In this document: one piece after another, positions 11,265 through 23,800 of the stretch | Numbering within the stretch: position 1 is the first letter of the stretch | How the letters are laid out: every line of letters begins with the position of its first letter | DNA from: Glandiceps talaboti | Taxonomy: Eukaryota > Hemichordata > Enteropneusta > Spengelidae | Assembly: GCF_964340395.1 (NCBI RefSeq) | Contig: NC_135555.1 | Span: 15,479,246-15,543,245 of the forward strand | Length of the DNA: 64,000 nt | Direction of reading: 5' to 3' | The notes under the pieces: model-generated | The model's database searches: none | The model's input: the letters and a program-made list of their open reading frames with translations, nothing else | Told to the model about the DNA's origin: nothing | Program-made: the position numbers and the translations under genes

Positions 11265-11385
11265 AATTTTACAATGTTTACTTCCGTTGGTAAATACAGT
11301 ATTTTTTCAATTAATCTTTTCAAATGTACAATCGCTAATTTTACAATGTTTACTTCTGTTGGAAAATACAATATTTTTTTCAATA
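11265..11385. repeat. Two-copy direct repeat, about 70 bp apart
   Basis: TTTTACAATGTTTACTTC and its flanks occur at 11,268 and 11,339 with few differences. They lie upstream of the secreted-protein promoter. Confidence 0.8.
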
Positions 11386-11696
11386 GTTTTTGGCACACAG
11401 TCACTGTGGCTGTTTAAATAAGTCATTTTTTTCTGTTCAAAATTTTCAAAATTTCTGTTTCAAAATAAATGTCACGTCATGTTTGTGAGTTTACACGTCA
11501 GAGTATCAATCATTCACTTATTCCAAGACGAAATGGTCAATCAATGTGCCGTGTTACTCTGAAAGCTTACGTTGCAAAAAATGTTGATTCGAATCTTCAG
11601 AATTATGAATTTGCTCCGTAGAACTATTACTATAATAGTAGAATATCATCGGATATGTAGAACTTTGAGTCTAAATCATTCTCTATTTATGTAAAT

Positions 11697-11760
11697 CAAA
11701 AATCAATCAATAAATCAATCAGTCAATCAGTGTCAGTCAGTTAGTCAATCAATCAATTTA
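11697..11760. repeat. Imperfect (TCAA)n/(TCAG)n repeat
   Basis: Run of AATCAATCAG-type tetramers adjacent to the 11.8-kb LINE fragment. Confidence 0.8.
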
Positions 11761-11789
11761 TAAGTGCTAGTTCCACTACGATATAGACT

Positions 11790-12035
11790 TCAGAGGCACC
11801 GTGCAGTTAGAATGCTGTGGAGAATTCTTTTTTAATGCGTTCGCAGTTGATTTTTGTTGTATTTGTAATGGGCAGTATATTCCATAGACGAGGTGCAGTA
11901 CGTGAGAACGCACGTTTACCATATGGTACTTAGTTGTACTTGGGTTTGTGCAAAGGCAGATGGGCGTGGTGTCCTGGGAGGTAGCTTCATGTGAATTAGG
12001 TCAGATATGCAGGTTGGTGATAGTTCATTCAGGTT
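11790..12035 (-). mobile_element. LINE 3' ORF fragment, minus strand
   Basis: Minus-strand reading gives L-N-E-L-S-P-T-C-I-S-D-L-I, then after a frameshift G-K-R-A-F-S-R-T-A-P-R-L-W-N-I-L-P. This is the conserved end of CR1/Jockey-type reverse-transcriptase proteins. Confidence 0.8.
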
Positions 12036-12039
12036 TGTA

Positions 12040-15000
12040 GCTAAAATTCAAAATGTTGTGTTCTGCCTCGTTACATTTACATGTGCTTGAATTGAAGACT
12101 TTTCCCGCCATTAGGTGCATTGTACATTTACTTCTAAAGAATCTCAGATCACTATAGCACATCTGATATGATAAATATAGTATAGTTACTGTATTTACTA
12201 GGGGTACAGGTGCCAAATGTATTTGCGTTGCTTCCACAACGTTTGGGTTGACCAGTGTTGAACAATGACCCGCCAAAACATACAACTTTATACAATTGTG
12301 GACTGTATATCAAAAGCTGTGACAATTGCATCATTCAAATGTAATGACCTGAAACTGTTGATCCTTTGCCGTTGAAGAAGTTGATAATAACCGGGCTGGT
12401 TATGACAGGGTTCCTTGTACCATTTGAGTTTGTTTTAAGTGTTACTACTAATAAGACGAATTGTCAGAGTAAAGATTTCAAAAGAGGCACAAAAATATAA
12501 CAGATAATGTACACCAGCTAAACAAACATATAAACACAGAAGAAGAAAAATATTCAGCATAAAAATCTTTGTTATTTTTGTAAATATTTCATTCGTATTG
12601 GGTGGAATGGGTATTTCCAACTTTTGAACTACTTAAAAACTGGATTACTGCCACTTCAAACATGCTGGTCTCAGGGGTGTATATTCAACAAAGCTCCGTA
12701 AAATGGTGTTCAGATTTAATATTCATATTTCATTTTCGTAACGATATAGAATTAAGAAATATAATGATCTTACGGGGTCAAAACACTCCCAAACTATGGC
12801 AAAACCTTCTATTTTGACGAAGTTTTATTTGCAATCTAAAGCTCTCGACTTATCAAATTAAGTTGTGTGTAATTTTGGTTAAACATTTAGTACCCACTGA
12901 TATATCTAGGCATATTTCAAAACACGTGTTTGCAGCACAGTTCCAAAATCGACAGCAATCTCTAGAATTTTGTGAGCAAATAATTGAGGACAAGCACCAA
13001 CACGTATTTGTCATTTACTTATGTTTTTAAAACTAATGACTGGCTGAACCTTGATATTTATTCTACACGTTGGAGCGTGTTTCAGTACACAAAATTTGAA
13101 AAGAAAATTTTTCAAAACGCTTATTCAATATGTAATTTTTCTGACCGGATATATTGTTTCAGTACTTAAAGATAAATACAAATACATGTACGCCAGAGTG
13201 GCTTTTCATAAGGAACTTTGGGTTGTCAACATTTCTTTTATATTTGGAAAAACAAAGCTCTGAAACGTTTGTTTAGCATGACAGGATGAAGATATCGAAT
13301 TACCGTCCAATTACTCCAATTATTACTCAGGTAAATTAATATCGCTAAAAGAGAACTAAACCCCATTTTTGGCTTGCAAACACAAATGGGTTTTACAAGC
13401 AACAAGGCATTTGATTTTTTAATTCTGAAAAACTTGACAAAATGTCAAAAAGTCCTCTGTTTTGTAAGTATAGCCAATCATTCCAAACACTTGAAGTAAA
13501 ATCCAACAAGAATCAATTGATTGCGTCGGAAACTATTATTTAATACTTTACCAGGTTGGACCAGATCAGATCCTCCGCGTACAACGTCAGAAGCACTAGT
13601 GACAGCAGTTTTGAATTGCACGTTATGATGTAATTTTGTTACCAAGGTAAATTATTAACTTCTAAAACCGTGTGTTCAATGAATGTACTGTCATAAAGAC
13701 TGTGACACAAACGTGCCATATCAGTTATGTATATCCTCACCTCGTAGGATCTAGATCTTTGACATATACTGGTTTCGTATACAACGAATCAGGTTTTTTA
13801 ATCATTATTTCTAAATAATTGGTGCATGTGTCAAGGTAATGAGTTTCGAATATGGTACTGACAATTACACCGATATTTCCTCACACTTTCACTGAGGTTT
13901 TCCATATATATTCGCTCGACCTAATTTGGGAGTATGGTGTATAATTTTACTAAAAGACGGAATTCTGTATGATCTGATTGTAATACTCTTTGTTGAAGAT
14001 TTCATTAGTCTTCCTAGTATTGTCTAGTAAATAAATAAAGACAGTCATGTTATCGAAAATAAACGTTTTTTTTTTAGTTTTTCCAAAACGAAACATGCAC
14101 AGTGTGAGAAAAACATAATATAGTTCAATCTACTATGTTCCTAGGTTTCGCGTCCCCCTGTTGACATTTTAAAGCAAACAGGCGTTAGTAAATACATGGC
14201 AAGCCCCAATAGTCAAATTTCTAAACCTAACAAACGATATTGTATAAAGAATACGTATTAATGATTTGTTTACATCATTGCCAGTTACATGTATTACTTT
14301 TTAGTAGTAGTATTTGATCTACAAGTTATAACGTGAAATGTCAATTAAGACGTCAAAATAAAAACACATTCATCAGACTCCTTTCAATATACCATTTACC
14401 AACTAATAACACTTGTTATTTTCCCACTGTAAATAATTACGAAAGTAAATGCATGCGCTCCAAAAACTGTTTTAATGTCACGAAAATCCGATACCCTAGC
14501 TAAAACTTGATCCCACAAATTACGCAATTACAAAATGTACGTAAATGGTGAGCAGGTCTCTGAAAAGTTACTCCTGGCGAAACTCCAATTCTAGTGAACA
14601 TCACCTTTTTTTCAATGCTTATGCCACTGCAGAACTTTAATGACTGACTCTTTCGAGGGTTGGAAGAAAAGCATATCTCGAGATAAACTTATTTTATGAC
14701 TCAGAAAACGGGAAGGGGTACTTCAATATTTTTTTATATTCAAAGGGATGATATTCGAAAGGTTTTTGGGTGCGTATAGTAAAGTATTTAAAAATGACAG
14801 CCACAACCACACCAACCGTTGGTGTTTGTAAATGCAGGCGTAATGGAAGAGGTGAAAATGCGAAGGAAGTGGAGGTGTTGGGGGCTGTAGTGTAAAATTG
14901 AAGGGGGACAACGCATAGCTTCAAACGGAAGGTGTGAAGGGAGTATCCAGTTACTGCAATACATTTCAATGTGTTTACTATATGCGTTGGACTAACAATT

Positions 15001-16299
15001 TTAATAATGCTACTGCATATATCATAGCAAACTACACTAGTTCCCAATCCTTTTCTACCCCACCCCGTTTCCTTCCATCCCACTCTAAATATTTATTCTC
15101 TAATTGTTATACAATCATTTCAAATTTCTAAAAACTATTTTCTTCTGCCTGCGTAGACGGGGCTGTGGGAGCCTTTTTTGCAGAGGGGCGAAGAGAGTTA
15201 AGGAGAAATTGAGAAATGACTATGGAACGGAAAAATATACCCCTTTTATTTGGCATCAGTTAGCATATCTCAGTTAGAAAATGTTTAGTTGTGTCCTCCT
15301 GTGGGATTTTAACTAAACGAGCGTCCACATGGCGACGAATCTTGCAGTCTGACTATCCCCACCTGTGTATGAATATATTTTAAAGTTATTGACGATATGG
15401 TTTTGGTGATGTTTTTTTTTTGTAATATTGACTTGTTTTCTTACATAAGCAAATGTCAACAAAACGTAAACACCACCACCTCCCACCCCCATCCCTCCAT
15501 ATTTTTACATCTGACGTGGCACAAGTTAATACATGCTACATACCCTCTGCTCAACCTGTCGTCTCCTCTCCTTAAATATATAAACATGCCCAATCTAAAA
15601 TCATTGTTTGGAGTCGTGAGAACTATAACCGGTTTACCTTTAACCTACACGTAGTCTAGACACCATAAATTACAAGGAAACCTTTCCGGGGATTAAGTAT
15701 GAATGTGACGTCACACAAGTTTACGTTACCCGGGACAATGAATTCCATAACGTAACGGGTAAGGGCAATTACAAGTCAGTGAATTCCCGCCGTCTTTACA
15801 CCCAAGTTCTGAAGATAATAGGAAAGAATAGCAAATAGGACGTACATCTTACACGAAGCTGGTGTCGTTTATGACCATGTGAAGCTTAAAAGATTGCTGT
15901 GTTGAACAGTTCATAGACAAAACAAGGTGGGTCATTTATCATGCATGCTCCACTATGCTAAAACTAACCCTAACGCCTAGTTTCCCAGTGGCCTGTCAAT
16001 CACATTAGATTTCAATTTAAGTAAAACCACTCTTTTCGCGATGATATAAGACTTTAGAAAGTACCTATTCGGTCATGTCATCGATCGAGTACAAATTCCA
16101 AACCAAATGTATCACCGAGTCTTCTCGGGTCATGGCTTTTCAGCTGGCAATATGTGTCGATAATAAAGGTCATGCCTCTACCAACAAAAGACAACGGTGT
16201 CGATGTTGAACACGTGAAGATGTTCATCATCTTTGAGCGCTTTACAGACTAATTTTATAGACGCATATATTAAATGAGTGTTTCTGTCAGTTTTATTGA
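12040..16299. other. No supported gene
   Basis: AT-rich, with only short open frames lacking domains, splice context or repeats. A pyrimidine-rich segment lies at about 15.0-15.6 kb. Nothing further recognised. Confidence 0.5.
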
Positions 16300-16450
16300 T
16301 CTTGTATATTTCATTTGTCCTGTTTTGTTGTCTTTTAGAGAGCCATGGGGAAGATTAGCTCTAGAGCTAACCACGTTATCTATATGATTTTCACCCTCTT
16401 TAAATAAAGTTTAAATAAACAAATAAAACAAATAAACAAATTAAATAAAT
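16300..16450 (+). mobile_element. Possible LINE/SINE 3' tail
   Basis: AGAGAGCCATGGGGAAGATT and a palindromic AGCTCTAGAGCT precede an AATAAA- and AAATAAAC-rich tail. The layout resembles CR1/L2-like 3' ends; no coding part is recognised. Confidence 0.4.
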
Positions 16451-17372
16451 AAAAACACAAACATGAGACAGTCCTTAGTTTTAAAAGCCAGCATGATAAT
16501 TACAGGAAATGAAATACACTGGGCCAAATTACATTACGTCAATTAAACTTATTCTTGTCGACGTTTGTGAATACAATTTGTGTACTTTGTCTTGTTGAAC
16601 TTTTGTTTATTCCGACAGCATAGTTATTTATACTGACGTTTCAGTGTGATCCCCCGACACCAATATAACTAAAGTTTCGTAGGCTTGGAGTTTCACTCAT
16701 GGGAGATTGCGTTTTTGACATTCAGCTAGATCTAGGCTAACAATAACAGATACACAATAAACACGGCAGGATCCTTTGCCCAATCACATTGAATAGTGAT
16801 AAACATTGGTATTCTTTCACAATGTAGTAAAGACAGGCTTCTAATGAAAATATTACACATTGACTGGACGATTTTAATAGCTGCAATTGTTTCTTTCCTA
16901 ACTCATAAACAACACTAAAACTTGAATTGATTACTTCTACCTCCTCACTGTGCAAGGCATCTTTGTAATTGTTTCTTGTTTGCATTTACAAGTTATCTGA
17001 GGCTGTGTACTAATTGAAATGTCATGTCACATGAAATAAACACCAAGCCTACACCAGTTTAGCTGTAGCTTTGGGCAAAAGAAAAAAATGAAACATTGTG
17101 TAGGTTAGGTTGGACCACTGGGCAACCAATCCCAATTTAATCGTACTTGTCAACTTCCGTATGGAGGGGTGGGGGATGGGGGGCTGAACAAAGGAATTTC
17201 AGTTTCTTAGTGGCATTCACTGATCAAAAGGATCTAATATTAAATCGATTATTTGTCATGAGAACCCCAAAGAATTCTTTCCATACAATTCACAATCACA
17301 TAGTTACACATACACAAGTTAAAGAACATCACTAACACAACTACTTTTTACATTATGCTGTTACGATATAAT

Positions 17373-17378
17373 TTTATT
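17373..17378 (-). terminator. Candidate polyadenylation signal AATAAA
   Basis: AATAAA on the minus strand about 285 nt after the stop of the terminal exon. An ATTAAA variant lies closer, at 17,456-17,461. Which one is used cannot be told from sequence. Confidence 0.3.
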
Positions 17379-17663
17379 TTAACCCTTCACCATATACATA
17401 AAAATGAACATGAATTGTCCATTGTACATAGATATTGAATTAATATGTTAACGACTTTAATAAATAAAGGGAAAACAAATACCAAATATACTTTTCCCAC
17501 AAAATGGCAAGCAAAATTATGACTAATTTATGCATGTTCACTTTGATATAATAATAACCAATAAATTGTATGTCTATTTGAGAATCAACTCTGCACAATG
17601 CACTACATAGCTACGCAATTATTGAATTAAAATAATAGACTGGACTCTCTGTAAATCCATAAC

Positions 17664-17857
17664 CTAAGGTAAGGTTTGGTACTTAGCCTCCTTAGGAAAT
17701 GGGCCATGGCGTTTTCCTTGTTTGGGTTCTTTGGCACTCATTTTCTGGTTACTCTTGCGACCGTGTCTGCGATCACGTCCTGATGTATCAGAGCGTTGTT
17801 TACGCAAATTCTCACTCTTGGTTAGTGTCTTTTTACCGGTGTCCCTTTTCCAGTAGC
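17664..17857 (-). CDS. Terminal exon: basic C-terminal tail
   Basis: The acceptor TTCAG precedes 17,857, and the exon opens in phase 1, matching the G left by the preceding LDLa exon at 19,081. The frame runs to a TAG at 17,664-17,666. It encodes 64 residues beginning [10 protein letters not shown], with 20 Lys/Arg against 6 Asp/Glu, and no Cys or hydrophobic segment. The intron separating it from the last module is 1,223 bp, but becomes about 512 bp, the usual array intron size, when the 708-bp transposon inside it is removed. That supports membership in this gene. No known domain recognised. Confidence 0.65.
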
Positions 17858-20800
17858 CTGAATGATAATATCCAGATATTAGCTTGAGGAAATATAATGC
17901 TCGTTTGGAGTATAAAAAAGAAATTCGATTTTCAGGTAGTTCCACTAGACACATGATTTAAAAGTAAGTTGTTGATCAATGTCAGACGCACGTAAGGCCA
18001 GACGCACACTGCAGCAATCAGCTGAGCAAAATGTCACTCATGGCAATTTGCTCAGCCGATTAATTCGTCTCGTGTGCGGCCTAATATTCATGAGATTTTT
18101 GTCATTCGTGGCCGTGAGCCAAATATCTAGCGTGTTTGATAATTTTTGCCACAAGTGAATTTTTGCCCACTCCTGCTCAGTCCAAAATACAGGTGAGTAA
18201 CTTCTACGTCAAAAACGACTGTATTTTCATTATTTTAGAAGACAAAAATGTCAATTTTTGGCAAAAATAGCTGTAGCTTTCCTGAACAGGTATAGTCACG
18301 AAACTATCCCAAACGAGATAACTATCTCATGCTGTGACACAATAACTGCGTCTTGTTGACTATTCCCTCTAAGGCACTAGACAAGGGTATTTAGGTCAAA
18401 GATCGACAAGTTTATGTTCTAAAACCATGAAAATACAGTCGTTATTGACGTAGAAGTTACTCGTCTGTATATTAGACTGGGCACACACATCCGTCATCAC
18501 CACGCATGCGCTCTTAAGAGAACGTCGTGAGCATTTTTCAAATTCACTCGTGGCCGAAATTATCAAACACGCTCAATATTTGGCTCACGGGCATGAATGA
18601 CCAAAATCTCATGAAAATTTGCATGCACACGAGAGGAATCGGCGTGAGCAAATTCCCACGAGTTGGATTTTGCTTATCCGATTGCTCTCGTGTGCGCCTG
18701 GCTTAAACAAGTGGATTACAGTGGGTGATGTGGGGTCCTTTGTTATGGCAACATAATCAGCCTATAATCAAGATAGTTTAAACACTAAAAGTCCAAAAAA
18801 GAGCAATCTTTAAGAATAACTCAATGCAAATAAATGATGGACAAAACTACTATTAAAAACACTACCCTACAGTAGGTATCCTTACATAAAAAATGTACAA
18901 GTTGATTTGTCACAGCTAATGTTTTAGTTTGTATCCCTACCCTCTGTCAGTCGCATGAATCGATTTCAACAGCAAATGCGAAAGTACATTAATCTATCTT
19001 TCAATTACTCAATCCAAATCAGACAAACTGTAAACGTGCCAAATCCTATACCTGATATTTATATATAAGTAAATACATACCACAGTACATCTCATCGGAA
19101 TTATCACCACAGTCATCCCAATTATCGCATTCCCAGTTGGAGTAAATACATCCTCCATTGGCACATTGAAACTCGTCAATGGAACACCAACCTGTTCAAT
19201 AGAATATTCCTTACAACTTTACTATATCATGTAGATCATTATACGACTGTAATAATTAATCACAATACTGCACGTACTGTTTTCAATTCCATTTGACTAT
19301 TTCAATACGCTGTTTATACAACAAAGTTAATATGTAATATATGACCAAACAGACCAAATTTGGCTGTTCACCCAGTAGATGACGATCACTCTCAAAGATG
19401 AAGTGCTAACATGAAAGGTAAAAAGTGATATCATGGCTTCAGATATTTCAATTTGATCTCTAATTTCTAAACTTAAAGGATTATTACCCAGGAAATGTAA
19501 CGTTTAGGTATTAAATTCCACTAGACACATACTTAAAATCATGTAATTAAGTTACATTAAACGTACACTAAATTTCAAAATAATTACATACCTGTACCAC
19601 AACCATTCTCATCTGAACTGTCACCGCAGTCATCCATACCATCACATTGCCAGCTGGAGTAAATACAATTTCCATTCCAACAGTGAAACTGTTCAGTTGA
19701 ACACCCACCTGTTTAATAGAGTAATCTTTTACATATTTACTATATCAAATATATCGTTACACACCTATAATAATTAAGGAAACTGCCGCCCGTATTGTTG
19801 TCAACTGCGTTGTCTATTTCAATACTCCGTTTGCACAAGATTGTTAATGTGACCAAACCGACCAACTGGGGCTGTTGACTTAGTAAATAAAGTTGTCAAA
19901 GACGAAGTGATAAGATGAAAGGTCTATATTGATATCATGGCTTTACCCATTCGAAATGCATCTCTACTTTCTATACTTCCAGGGTTATAACAGTGGTCAA
20001 GAAATTCAAATTTCAATCAATTTAAGTAGGCACATACTTAAAAGTTGTTCTTCGATATCAGTGGTATACTAAAGAAAGTGTGTAATAGTGGGATGCGATA
20101 CCTTTGCTATGACAAAATAATCAGTCTGTAATCAAGATAGTTTACACTATAAAAGACCAAGTAAGTATAAGTTCGCTAATACCTCTGTGACATTTATATA
20201 CTACTAAATACATACCACAGTTCATCTCATCGGAATTATCACCACAGTCATCCCAATTATCGCATTCCCAGTTGGAGTTAATACATCCTCCATTGGCACA
20301 TTGAAACTCGTCAATGGAACACCAACCTGTTCAATAGAATATTCCTTACAACTTTACTATATCATGTAGATCATTATACGACTGTAATCTTAATCAAAAT
20401 GCTGCACGTACGGTTTTCCATTCCATTGACTATTTCAATACGCTGTTTATACAACAAAGTTAATATGTAATATATGACCAAACAGACCAACTTTAGCTGT
20501 TCATCCAGTAGATGACGATCACTCTCAAAGATGAAATGCTAACATGAAAGGTCGAAAGTAATATCATGGCTTCAGACATTTCAATTGGATCTGTATTTTC
20601 TAAACTTCAAGGCTTATAATACCTAGGAAATTTAACGTTTGGGTAATTCAACAAAACACATACTTAAAATCGTTACTGTATCATACCAATGGTAGACTAA
20701 ACAAGTGGGTTACAGTAGGTAATATGGGTTATTATGATAAAGAACAACATGTAATTAATTTATTAGACGTACACTGATATGTAAAATAACTACATACCAC

Positions 20801-23800
20801 AACCATCCTCATCTGAATTATCGCCACAGTCATCCATACCATCACAATGCCAGCTGGAGTAAATACAGTCTCCATTCCAACATTGAAACTGGTCAGAGGA
20901 ACACCAACCTGTTTAATAGAGTAATCTTTTACAAATTTATTGTATCCAATATATCGTTACACAACTATAATAATTAAGGAAACTGCCGCATTCCCAGTTG
21001 GAGTAAATACATCCTCCATTGGCACATTGAAACTCGTCAATGGAACACCAACCTGTTCAATAGAATATTCCTTACAACTTTACTATATCATGTAGATCAT
21101 TATACGACTGTAATCTTAATCAAAATGCTGCACGTACGGTTTTCCATTCCATTGACTATTTCAATACGCTGTTTATACAACAAAGTTAATATGTAATATA
21201 TGACCAAACAGACCAACTTTAGCTGTTCATCCAGTAGATGACGATCACTCTCAAAGATGAAATGCGAGTTAACATGAAAGGTCGAAAGTAATATCATGGC
21301 TTCAGATATTTCAATTGGATCTGTATTTTCTAAACTTCAAGGCTTATAATACCTAGGAAATTTAACGTTTGGATAATTCAACAAAACACATACTTAAAAT
21401 CGTTGCTGTATCATACCAATGGTAGACTAAACAAGTGGGTTACAGTAGGTAATATGGGTTATTATGATAAAGAACAACATGTAATTAAGTTATTAGACGT
21501 ACACTGATATTTAAAATAACTACATACCACAACCATCCTCATCTGAATTATCGCCGCAGTCATCCATACCATCACAATGCCAGCTGGAGTAAATACAGTT
21601 TCCATTCCAACATTGAAACTCCTCAGTCGAACACCAACCTGTTTAATAGAGTAATTTTTTACAAATTTATTGTATCCAATATATCGTTACACAACTATAA
21701 TAATTAAGGAAACTGCCGCATTCCCAGTTGGAGTAAATACATCCTCCATTGGCACATTGAAACTCGTCAATGGAACACCAACCTGTTCAATAGAATATTC
21801 CTTACAACTTTACTATATCATGTAGATCATTATACAACTGTAATCTTAATCAAAATGCTGCACGTACGGTTTTCCATTCCATTGACTATTTCAATACGCT
21901 GTTTATACAACAAAGTTAATATGTAATATATGACCAAACAGACCAACTTTAGCTGTTCATCCAGTAGATGACGATCACTCTCAAAGATGAAATGCTAACA
22001 TGAAAGGTCGAAAGTAATATCATGGCTTCAGATATTTCAATTGGATCTGTATTTTCTAAACTTCAAGGCTTATAATACCTAGGAAATTTAACGTTTGGAT
22101 AATTCAACAAAACACATACTTAAAATCGTTGCTGTATCATACCAATGGTAGACTAAACAAGTGGGTTACAGTAGGTAATATGGGTTATGATGATAAAGAA
22201 CAACATGTAATTAAGTTATTAGACGTACACTGATATTTAAAAAACCTACATACCACAACCATCCTCATCTGAATTATCGCCGCAGTCATCCATACCATCA
22301 CAATGCCAGCTGGAGTAAATACAGTCTCCATTCCAACATTGAAACTGGTCAGAGGAACACCAACCTGTTTAATAGAGTAATTTTTTACAAATTTATTGTA
22401 TCCAATATATCGTTACACAACTATAATAATTAAGGAAACTGCCGCATTCCCAGTTGGAGTAAATACATCCTCCATTGGCACATTGAAACTCGTCAATGGA
22501 ACACCAACCTGTTCAATAGAATATTCCTTACAACTTTACTATATCATGTAGATCATTATACGACTGTAATCTTAATCAAAATGCTGCACGTACGGTTTTC
22601 CATTCCATTGACTATTTCAATACGCTGTTTATACAACAAAGTTAATATGTAATATATGACCAAACAGACCAACTTTAGCTGTTCATCCAGTAGATGACGA
22701 TCACTCTCAAAGATGAAATGCTAACACGAAGGTCGAAAGTAATATCATGGCTTCAGACATTTCAATTGGATCTGTATCTTCTAAACTTCAAGACTTATAA
22801 TACCTAGGAAATTTAACGTTTGGGTAATTCCACAAGACACATACTTAAAATCGTTGCTGTCTCATACCAATGGTAGACTAAACAAGTGGGTTACAGTAGG
22901 TAATAGGGGTTATGATGATAAAGAACAACATGTAATTAAGTTATTAGACGTACACTGATATTTAAAATAACTACATACCACAACCATCCTCATCTGAATT
23001 ATCGCCGCAGTCATCCATACCATCACATTGCCAGCTGGAGTAAATACAGTCTCCATTCCAACATTGAAACTGGTCAGAGGAACACCAACCTGTTTAATAG
23101 AGTAATCTTTTACAAATTTATTGTATCCAATATATCGTTACACAACTATAATAATTAAGGAAACTACCGCCCGTATTGGTGTCAACTGCGTTGTCTAATT
23201 CAATACTCCGTTTGCACAAGATTGTTAATGTGACCAAACCGACCAACTGGGGCTGTTGACTTAGTAAATAAAGTTGTCAAAGATGAAGTGATAAGATGAA
23301 AGGTCTATATTGATATCATGGCTTTACCCATTCGAAATGCATCTCTACTTTCTAAACTTCCAGGGTTATAACACTGGTCAAGAAATTCAACTTTCATTTA
23401 ATTTAAGTAGGTACACACTTAAAAGTTGTTCTTCGATATCAGTGGTATACTAAAGAAAGTGTGTAATAGTGGGATGCGATACCTTTGCTATGACAAAATA
23501 ATCAAACTGTAATCAAGATAGTTTACACTATAAAAGACAGAGTAAGTATAAGCTCGCTAATACCTCTGTGACATTTATATACTACTAAATACATACCACA
23601 GTTCATCTCATCGGAATTATCACCACAGTCATCCCAATTATCGCATTCCCAGTTGGAGTTAATACATCCTCCATTGGCACATTGAAACTCGTCAATGGAA
23701 CACCAACCTGTTCAATAGAATATTCCTTACAACTTTACTATATCATGTAGATCATTATACGACTGTAATCTTAATCAAAATGCTGCACGTACGGTTTTCC

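Noticed and set aside
12025-12285. 86-codon minus-strand frame with a Cys-x-Cys motif
   Set aside because: It abuts and partly overlaps the LINE fragment and lacks splice sites or a recognisable domain.
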